Assembly: GCA_016787125.1 (NCBI GenBank) | Contig: JAEUVM010000501.1 | Span: 1 to 36,012 of the forward strand | DNA from: Chitinophagaceae bacterium | GTDB lineage: Bacteria > Bacteroidota > Bacteroidia > Chitinophagales > Chitinophagaceae | Length of the DNA: 36,012 bases | Direction of reading: 5' to 3' | In this document: positions 15,926 to 22,149 of the stretch, piece after piece | Position numbering within the stretch: position 1 is the first letter of the stretch | How the letters are laid out: every line of letters begins with the position of its first letter | Position numbers and translations under genes: made by a program | Notes under the pieces: model-generated | The model's database searches: none | What the model was told of the DNA's origin: nothing | Seen by the model: only the letters and a program-made list of their open reading frames with translations

Positions 15926-17341
15926 TTATTTTAATTCATCAAGCAATTTATACATCTTGCCAACCAAACCTGATGTTGCCCCGCTGTAGTTATTTACCAA
16001 TAATGAAAAGATATATTCCCTGCCGTCCTTTGCCTTATGATAACCGCAAAAGCCTTTTACATCCCCGATGGTACCGCTTTTCATCGTTATGCCGTTGTAC
16101 AAGGGCAGCGAATTAAGAAAATACGGGAACCAGGGCCTTGTCTTTGCGAATTTCAATATCTCCACCTGTGCATGCGTGGTTACCCGGTTCATTGGCGAAA
16201 GGCCGGAGCCATCATACATATTTAATTCGTCCTCATCCAATCCCTTTGTTTTCCAGAATCTTTTTATGAGAGCCACACCACTGTCCGTGGAAGCAAATCC
16301 CTGCTTTTCCAGGGCAACAGCTTTCACCAACGCTTCTCCATACAGGTTGATACTTTTTTTGTTGAACCAATAGATTATTGAGTCAAGTGCCGGAGAGTAA
16401 TGGGTGTAAATGATGGTTGAGTTCTTTTCTGTAATCGCCGGAAACTCCTGGCCGGTGTTGAACATATTTTCCAAACTGAATTTTGCGAACACTCCTTTTT
16501 GCCGCAGGCCATCTGTGAGTGTACTCTGAAATTCTGTCACCGGATTCACAAATGCACCGCTGATACCAAACCGGTTTTCCTCCACCGGGATAGTACCTGT
16601 TATGTACGCCGGTGATGAACCGATTGGCAGATAGATATAGGCATTATCACCGCTGCCCTTCTTTCCTGATTGCAGGGCAGGTATCATTTCAGCACTGTTG
16701 TATAAGCCGGGCTCTGTACCGGTAATATTTACCTCATCTCCCACTTTCTTGCCCGACTTCAAGTACACGGTGTACTGGTTTTCCCGCCAGTTGAGCGGAA
16801 AAGGTGCAGCGCCGTAGTAATTGCCAAGGTCTTGCCATATCCAGCGGTCTGGAATGTTATTTACTTCAAATCGGCTGTCGTCTACATACGCCAGGTAACT
16901 CACGGTATCGACTTCCAGTTTCTTAACAGCATTAATGAACTTGTCTGTAATGGCTGATGTACCAGTATTTGCATACCGCCAGCTGCCAAATGTGGGATCA
17001 CCGGATGGCAGGATGAAAATGCGGCCATTCAGCCTCCTGCGGCTGATGGTTCCCTGGTAGCCGAGTTTGGTCTGAAACCGGAAGTCTTTTCCGAGCAATT
17101 CAAAGGCGGTTACACTCGTAATGATCTTTTGTGTGGAAGCAGGTGCCAGTCCGATCTGTGCATTTTTATCAAACACCACTTCGCCGGTCTTTGCATCAAT
17201 TACGTAAAGGGAACTGATAGCATGGCGAAGCTGTACGTCGTTTTCAAATGTTTTCCATGCAGCCTGCAGGCGCTGTGTCACCGGTTGGGCTTGTGCTAAA
17301 AAACTATTGAACAAAAGGAAGATTACGGCTGCCAGCTTCAT
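15926..17341 (-). CDS. dacB: D-alanyl-D-alanine carboxypeptidase/endopeptidase, PBP4 (S13) family
   Basis: This 471-residue exported protein has a signal peptide (1-18, ending LAQA) and the penicillin-binding motifs of family S13. These are SxxK as S69-TQ-K72 in APASTQKIITS, the SGLSPMN segment that holds the SxN box, and MKSGTIGD as the KTG-like box. The domain insert between the first two motifs is present, as expected for PBP4. It trims or cuts peptidoglycan peptide cross-links in the periplasm. A TAGATTTG -7 box on the minus strand lies 15 bases before the start, in a 43-base region shared with the divergent Uma2 gene. Confidence 0.93.
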   Translation of the reverse strand: MKLAAVIFLLFNSFLAQAQPVTQRLQAAWKTFENDVQLRHAISSLYVIDAKTGEVVFDKNAQIGLAPASTQKIITSVTAFELLGKDFRFQTKLGYQGTISRRRLNGRIFILPSGDPTFGSWRYANTGTSAITDKFINAVKKLEVDTVSYLAYVDDSRFEVNNIPDRWIWQDLGNYYGAAPFPLNWRENQYTVYLKSGKKVGDEVNITGTEPGLYNSAEMIPALQSGKKGSGDNAYIYLPIGSSPAYITGTIPVEENRFGISGAFVNPVTEFQSTLTDGLRQKGVFAKFSLENMFNTGQEFPAITEKNSTIIYTHYSPALDSIIYWFNKKSINLYGEALVKAVALEKQGFASTDSGVALIKRFWKTKGLDEDELNMYDGSGLSPMNRVTTHAQVEILKFAKTRPWFPYFLNSLPLYNGITMKSGTIGDVKGFCGYHKAKDGREYIFSLLVNNYSGATSGLVGKMYKLLDELK

Positions 17342-17356
17342 AGAATTACTTTAAGT

Positions 17357-17364
17357 CAAATCTA
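17357..17364 (-). promoter_or_regulatory. candidate -7 box of the dacB-like gene
   Basis: The minus strand reads TAGATTTG (TAnnTTTG) 15 bases before the start at 17341. A spaced TTG was not found. It lies back to back with the plus-strand box at 17373-17380. Confidence 0.35.
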
Positions 17365-17372
17365 AAAAGAAT

Positions 17373-17380
17373 TAAATTTG
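17373..17380 (+). promoter_or_regulatory. candidate -7 box of the Uma2-cinA pair
   Basis: TAAATTTG matches TAnnTTTG and ends 4 bases before the ATG at 17385, so initiation would be leaderless or the box is fortuitous in this A/T-rich gap. No spaced TTG was identified. Confidence 0.28.
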
Positions 17381-17384
17381 AATA

Positions 17385-17975
17385 ATGGAAAATGAAGTTA
17401 AAGAACCGGCGCCGAAATACAACTATGTTTCGCAGGAGGAATACCTGCAGATGGAACGGGCTTCTGATGAAAAGCATGAGTATTACGATGGGGAAGTGTA
17501 TGCAATGGCAGGAGCATCGTTGCAGCATAATATTGTTGTAAAAAATATAAACACCCGGGCTCTGCCATTTTTGAAAGGCAAGTCATGCGATATGTTTGGC
17601 AGTGACCTGAGAATTCATATTCCTGAAAATTCTTTATTCACCTATCCCGATCTTTCTATCGTCTGCGGCACCCCTGAAAAATCAGACAGCGACAATGATT
17701 CCATTGTCAACCCGTCAGTAATTATTGAAGTACTTTCCAAATCAACCAAAGATTATGACCGTGGCAGCAAATTTATGTTGTACCGCAGCATCAGCAGCCT
17801 GAAAGAATATATACTGGTGGATTCCACCACCATCTCCGTTGAACATTTTGAAAAAGAACCCGACGGCAGCTGGCGGCTTACCGAATTCAGGCAACTGACC
17901 GACAGCTTTATGATATCAACCATTCAACTTCGTCTGCGGCTGAGCGACCTGTATGAAGATGTTTCCATTGACTAA
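17385..17975 (+). CDS. Uma2 family (DUF820) putative restriction-endonuclease-like protein
   Basis: This 196-residue protein has the Uma2 pattern: [28 protein letters not shown] at the N-terminus, the central SDLRIHI and PDLSIVCG strands, [10 protein letters not shown], and a C-terminal [14 protein letters not shown]. The Asp of PDLS and Glu of IIEVLS fit the PD-(D/E)xK nuclease core. This family is abundant in cyanobacteria and some Bacteroidota, often as standalone genes of unknown biological role. The cinA start follows 11 bases after the stop, suggesting one transcript. No toxin-antitoxin or modification partner is visible. Confidence 0.9.
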   Translation: MENEVKEPAPKYNYVSQEEYLQMERASDEKHEYYDGEVYAMAGASLQHNIVVKNINTRALPFLKGKSCDMFGSDLRIHIPENSLFTYPDLSIVCGTPEKSDSDNDSIVNPSVIIEVLSKSTKDYDRGSKFMLYRSISSLKEYILVDSTTISVEHFEKEPDGSWRLTEFRQLTDSFMISTIQLRLRLSDLYEDVSID

Positions 17976-17986
17976 ATGAATTTCCC

Positions 17987-19249
17987 TTGACAACCATTAA
18001 TGCTTCTATTATCACCATCGGCGATGAATTACTGATAGGCCAGACGATTGATACCAACAGCGCCTTTATCGCACAGGAACTGAATAAAACCGGCATCTGG
18101 GTACACCGCCGTGTGGCTGTAGGTGATGTTTATGCCGACATCCGGCTGGCGCTGGATGAAGAAGGCTCCCGCTCCGATATCATCATCATCACCGGCGGAC
18201 TGGGCCCTACCGCCGACGATATCACCAAACCATTGCTTTGTGAATATTTCGGTGGTAAGCTGGTGGTGAATGAAAAAGTATTGGCCCACGTAAAGCATCT
18301 CTTTGAAAAAGTATTCCGCAGACCCGGCCCGATACTGGAACGAAACCTGAAGCAGGCCGAAGTACCCGATGTATGCACTGTACTGCACAACGCCCGTGGT
18401 ACCGCACCGGGTATGCTTTTTAAAAAAGACGGGAAAATATTCATCTCATTGCCCGGCGTGCCGCATGAAATGAAAGGACTGATGACCAATGAAGTGATAC
18501 CACGGCTGCAAGAGGCCTTTACCATGCCGGCAGTAGTACATCAAACCGCCTTCACGGCCGGCCAGGGTGAATCACAGATCGCTGAACTGCTGAAAGACTT
18601 TGAACCAGCCCTCCCACCGCATATCAAACTGGCCTACCTGCCCAACTATGGCATGGTAAAACTGAGGCTCACTTCCCGCGGTGAGAATAAAGAAGAAACA
18701 GAGAAAGAGCTGGCACCGTATTTTGACCGATTGCAGGAACTGGTAAAGGATTTTCTTGTTACCAATAAAGATGAAACCCTGGAGCAGGTGGTGGGTCATT
18801 TACTGAAAATGAAAGGTAAAACACTGGCCACTGCTGAAAGCTGTACCGGCGGCTATATCGCCCATCTCATCACCAGTATTCCTGGCTCTTCTGCTTACTT
18901 CAATGGAACCGTGGTAAGCTATGCCAACACTATAAAAGAAAATGTGCTGGGTGTAAAACATGACACCCTCGAAACGGCCGGTGCCGTTAGCGAGGAGACC
19001 GTATTGCAAATGGCAAAAGGTGCACTGGAATTAATGAACACAGATTATGCCCTTGCCACTTCCGGTATCATGGGGCCCGATGGTGGCACACCTGAAAAAC
19101 CGGTTGGCACCGTATGGATCGCTGCAGTCACCAAGGAAAGAACCGAAACCCTTCAACTGCACCTGCGCTTTGACAGGCAACGGAATATTATGCTGACGGC
19201 CAATGCTGCCCTCAACTTCCTGCGCCGGTTCATACTGGCTAACAGTTGA
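17987..19249 (+). CDS. cinA: CinA family protein (competence/damage-inducible, NMN amidohydrolase-type)
   Basis: This 420-residue two-domain protein opens with ASIITIGDELLIGQTIDTNSAF and continues with IIITGGLGPTADDITK, the MoaB-like CinA N-terminal domain (about 1-170). A linker domain follows. The C-terminal PncC-type domain begins near residue 260 (TLATAESCTGGYIAHL, SGIMGPDGGTPEKPVGTVWIA), with the active-site Ser in ESCTGG. CinA proteins process pyridine-nucleotide by-products (ADP-ribose pyrophosphatase and NMN deamidase activities). No ATG lies in frame at the right place; the frame starts at a TTG (17987), which I take as the start. It follows the Uma2 gene by 11 bases. Confidence 0.94.
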   Translation: MTTINASIITIGDELLIGQTIDTNSAFIAQELNKTGIWVHRRVAVGDVYADIRLALDEEGSRSDIIIITGGLGPTADDITKPLLCEYFGGKLVVNEKVLAHVKHLFEKVFRRPGPILERNLKQAEVPDVCTVLHNARGTAPGMLFKKDGKIFISLPGVPHEMKGLMTNEVIPRLQEAFTMPAVVHQTAFTAGQGESQIAELLKDFEPALPPHIKLAYLPNYGMVKLRLTSRGENKEETEKELAPYFDRLQELVKDFLVTNKDETLEQVVGHLLKMKGKTLATAESCTGGYIAHLITSIPGSSAYFNGTVVSYANTIKENVLGVKHDTLETAGAVSEETVLQMAKGALELMNTDYALATSGIMGPDGGTPEKPVGTVWIAAVTKERTETLQLHLRFDRQRNIMLTANAALNFLRRFILANS

Positions 19250-19272
19250 TAGCCTGATTAACCCCAAATCAT

Positions 19273-19280
19273 TACCTTTG
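19273..19280 (+). promoter_or_regulatory. candidate -7 box of the E2 gene
   Basis: TACCTTTG matches TAnnTTTG. The nearest TTG upstream (19246-19248) is 24 bases away, longer than usual. It would produce a leader of about 155 bases before the ATG at 19441. Confidence 0.3.
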
Positions 19281-19340
19281 GCCGGTCAATAAATGCTTGT
19301 CTTTCCTGCTAATCCGTGTTGCTGCAGTTGAAGTGTGCGA

Positions 19341-19356
19341 TCCCGCAGTGGCGGGA
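19341..19356. repeat. GC-rich palindrome in the E2 leader
   Basis: TCCCGC (19341-19346) and GCGGGA (19351-19356) form a perfect 6-bp stem with loop AGTG, followed by CAGG. It stands out from the A/T-rich surroundings and resembles interspersed CCCGC/GCGGG palindromes seen in this family of bacteria. There is no following T run, so a terminator is unlikely. Confidence 0.4.
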
Positions 19357-19440
19357 CAGGCTGCAAAGAATGACAAGTAATATTCTGTCGCCGGCCAACA
19401 AACTAAATTCCGGCAGGTAAACTGATAAACAAATAAAAAT

Positions 19441-20778
19441 ATGGCTGTTGTTGATTTAGTAATGCCAAAACTGGGTGAAAGCATCATGGAAGCTACTGTG
19501 CTGAAATGGCATAAGCAAGCTGGAGATGCGGTAAAAATGGACGAAACCATCCTGGAAATAGCCACGGATAAAGTGGATAGCGAAGTGCCCAGTACAGCGG
19601 CTGGTGTGATAGAAGAAATTCTTTTCAAAGTGAATGACGTTGTGCCGATCGGTACCGTCATTGCAAGGATACGTACCGGCGCAGCCGATGCTACGCCTCC
19701 CGCACAACCTGTAATCGCTGCCCCGGTGGTGGAAAAGATACAGGAAGCGGTGGTGGTGGAGCCAATGGCACAACAGCCTGCTGTTGCCAAACCTGCATCT
19801 TCCAACGGGCGGTTCTATTCTCCGCTGGTACTGAATATTGCTGCCAGTGAAGGCGTAAGCATGACAGAACTGGAAAACATTCCCGGTACCGGCAACGAAG
19901 GGCGGGTGACCAAGAAAGATATACTGCAATATGTGAGCACAAGAAAAAGTGGTGGAACCGTAACACAACCCGCCGCGGTGAGCAAAGAGATGATGATACC
20001 CATCAGCAAAGTGGAGCCGCAGGAACAACGCAATACCAAACCCGCCGGCGAACTGACCACCTACACCGGCAATGTGGAAATAATAGAGATGGACCGGATG
20101 CGCAAACTGATTGCCGACCACATGGTGCGAAGCAAACATACCAGTCCGCATGTGACCAGCTTCACCGAAGCCGATGTAACCAACCTGGTGCAGTGGCGTG
20201 ACAAGGTGAAGAAAGATTTTGAAAAAAGAGAAGGCAGTAAGATCACCTTCACTCCGCTGTTCATTGAAACGATCGTACGCTGTATAAAGAAATTCCCGCT
20301 GATCAATTGTTCGTTAGACGGCACCAACATTATTGTAAAAAAAGACATCAACATCGGAATGGCCACGGCACTGCCGAGCGGCAACCTGATCGTACCAGTG
20401 ATAAAAAATGCTGACCAGCTCAATCTTGTCGGTCTTACCAAACAGGTAAACAGCCTGGCCGATGCTGCCCGGAATGGCAAACTGAAAGCCGACGATACCA
20501 CCGGCGGCACTTTTACCCTGACCAACGTGGGCACCTTTGGCAGCCTGATGGGCACGCCGATCATCAATCAACCGCAGGTAGCCATTCTGGCCGTAGGCGC
20601 TATCAAGAAAAGACCAGTGGTGATAGAAACACCGGCAGGCGATAGCATCGCTATCCGCCACATGATGTACCTGAGCATGAGCTATGATCACCGGATCGTG
20701 GATGGCAGCCTTGGCGCCACCTTCCTGACAGCAGTAGCGAAGGAACTGGAAAACTTTAATGCCAACCGGGAATATTAA
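19441..20778 (+). CDS. dihydrolipoamide acyltransferase (E2) of a 2-oxoacid dehydrogenase complex
   Basis: This 445-residue protein has an N-terminal lipoyl domain (1-80) with the lipoylated Lys44 in EIATDKVDSEVPS. An Ala/Pro-rich linker follows, then a peripheral subunit-binding domain (about 122-162, YSPLVLNIAASEGV to GRVTKKDILQYV). The C-terminal catalytic acyltransferase domain ends with the active-site motif DHRIVDG (H417, D421). It transfers the acyl group from lipoate to CoA in a pyruvate, 2-oxoglutarate or branched-chain complex. The DKVDSEVPS lipoyl motif and single lipoyl domain favour the branched-chain or oxoglutarate type, but this cannot be settled without the E1 partner, which is absent here. 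E3 is encoded at 3349. Confidence 0.93.
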   Translation: MAVVDLVMPKLGESIMEATVLKWHKQAGDAVKMDETILEIATDKVDSEVPSTAAGVIEEILFKVNDVVPIGTVIARIRTGAADATPPAQPVIAAPVVEKIQEAVVVEPMAQQPAVAKPASSNGRFYSPLVLNIAASEGVSMTELENIPGTGNEGRVTKKDILQYVSTRKSGGTVTQPAAVSKEMMIPISKVEPQEQRNTKPAGELTTYTGNVEIIEMDRMRKLIADHMVRSKHTSPHVTSFTEADVTNLVQWRDKVKKDFEKREGSKITFTPLFIETIVRCIKKFPLINCSLDGTNIIVKKDINIGMATALPSGNLIVPVIKNADQLNLVGLTKQVNSLADAARNGKLKADDTTGGTFTLTNVGTFGSLMGTPIINQPQVAILAVGAIKKRPVVIETPAGDSIAIRHMMYLSMSYDHRIVDGSLGATFLTAVAKELENFNANREY

Positions 20779-20807
20779 TCCGGGAAAATGAGTCAACAGC
20801 GGAAAGA

Positions 20808-21329
20808 TCAATTGGAGGGTTTCCCGTATTTATCCCGCCTGAACTTATAACTGCTTCCTTTTCTTTTAAGGATAAACAGATTATCGTATTCGGAATCTTT
20901 CAGGTCGCCGGGTACCACGGTAGTACCGGCCAGTTTGTTGGCCAGGTCATCCACCGTATTGGAATGACCCACGATTAGCACATCACCCTTCCTTATTTTT
21001 TTTACCTGTTGAATAAATGCGTCGGTAGAATCAGGCTTTGGACTGTATAACTGAATATTCATGCCCAAGTAAAGTTCCTTCAGCGGTCTTGCAGTTGAGA
21101 TTGTCCGGAGGGTATTGGTGGAATAGATATGTTTTATATTCTTTGAACCCAATAATTGTTTTAATGCCAATGCCCGCTCCTGCCCTTCCAGGCTGAGTGG
21201 CGGATCCTTGATGGTCTGCATGGTTTCCGGGTCAATACCGGTGGCCTTCTCTGCATGGCGTACCACATAGATCGTATTGCCACAGGAAGCTGCGAAAAAA
21301 AGCAGGGAGAGAAGATAAAGTATCCGCAT
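20808..21329 (-). CDS. histidine phosphatase superfamily lipoprotein (phosphoglycerate mutase-like)
   Basis: This 173-residue protein has a short hydrophobic N-terminus ending in a lipobox-like FAASC (Cys16). It is followed directly by the catalytic RHG-type motif VVRHAEKA (R24, H25). The second catalytic His lies in VLIVGHSNTVDDLANKL, and a conserved Arg in STNTLRTISTARPL. The superfamily forms a phosphohistidine intermediate and removes phosphates from many substrates. Lipidation would place this one in the periplasm or on the outer membrane, unlike the cytosolic relatives. It converges with the E2 gene, 29 bases apart. The substrate is unknown. Confidence 0.88.
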   Translation of the reverse strand: MRILYLLSLLFFAASCGNTIYVVRHAEKATGIDPETMQTIKDPPLSLEGQERALALKQLLGSKNIKHIYSTNTLRTISTARPLKELYLGMNIQLYSPKPDSTDAFIQQVKKIRKGDVLIVGHSNTVDDLANKLAGTTVVPGDLKDSEYDNLFILKRKGSSYKFRRDKYGKPSN

Positions 21330-21414
21330 GGTTCAGTTATTTAACAACTGCAAATTAAACGAGCTTTTTGTTCTTTTTGTCTTTTTTGTAAATTAGGTAG
21401 TAAAAATTCGCACC

Positions 21415-22131
21415 ATGAAGTCTTTATCCGAAACCTGGTTTGCTGAAGGCCGTATAGATTTTGAGCTGAAAAAATACACTTTGCTGGCCTACCTGCAGGA
21501 GGTAAATAAGTATTTCAACGAAAACAAACTGTATCCCCAGCTGGCTGATATTGTTTTTCATTATAATAATATCGTGGCTTTCAGGGAAAACAAGAAGTAC
21601 CTGCAGGAACATTTTCCCAAAAAACTTACCGGCATCCAGATGGAAAAACTGCAGTTGCTTTATGAGAAAATGATAGAAGATGATGAACTGATGACTGAAC
21701 TGGAGGAGATCATCCATTATTCAGCCGGGAAGATCAGGAACACGATTCACAGCGGCACAGCCATTTATGAATTTGTGGAAGAAAATATCAGCATCACACC
21801 GATCGGGCTGCTGCCGCTCGACACACAGGAGGGCTATTTCTTTTTAAGCAGCGGTAATGAAAAAAGCACCCGTGTGTACCAATACCGGCTTTCTATTTTT
21901 GAAAAACATGATGAAAAATACCGCAGTATCCGCACCGCTTATTTAGACCTTCGTCACCGTGGCATCAGTTCCACCTATGAACATATCAAAGCGGAACTTA
22001 TCAGGCACCGTAAAGAATTGCCGAACCCGGCAGTGTATTCAATTGAGACAACGCTCACCTATCCTGTTGATGAAACCTTGCTGCCGATAGCCAAGCGAAG
22101 CCTCGTCAAGTTTATTTCAACAGCATCATAA
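21415..22131 (+). CDS. conserved-looking hypothetical cytoplasmic protein
   Basis: I do not recognise a family for this 238-residue protein. It has no signal peptide or membrane segment. The first half is strongly helical and charged (FELKKYTLLAYLQEVNKYF, ENKKYLQEHFPKKLTG, EKLQLLYEKMIEDDELMTEL). The second half has beta character (IYEFVEENISITPIGLLPLD, GYFFLSSGNEKSTRVYQYRLSIF) and a basic RSIRTAYLDLRHRG segment. Codon use and base composition match the neighbours. Three CTTTTTGT-like runs at about 9-base spacing (21364-21389) lie upstream. One can be read as TTG (21368-21370), 18 bases, TAAATTAG, a weak promoter. The product may be a Bacteroidota-specific structural or regulatory protein; this is a guess. 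Confidence 0.75.
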   Translation: MKSLSETWFAEGRIDFELKKYTLLAYLQEVNKYFNENKLYPQLADIVFHYNNIVAFRENKKYLQEHFPKKLTGIQMEKLQLLYEKMIEDDELMTELEEIIHYSAGKIRNTIHSGTAIYEFVEENISITPIGLLPLDTQEGYFFLSSGNEKSTRVYQYRLSIFEKHDEKYRSIRTAYLDLRHRGISSTYEHIKAELIRHRKELPNPAVYSIETTLTYPVDETLLPIAKRSLVKFISTAS

Positions 22132-22149
22132 AGAGAATACAGAGGCAGT

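Noticed and set aside
19456-20151. 231-codon antisense frame opposite the E2 gene, rich in His, Cys and Phe
   Set aside because: Its composition is that of a reversed coding strand, and the E2 reading on the plus strand is unambiguous.
3349-20778. A complete 2-oxoacid dehydrogenase operon
   Set aside because: E3 (3349) and E2 (19441) are 15 kb apart with unrelated genes between, and no E1 is present.
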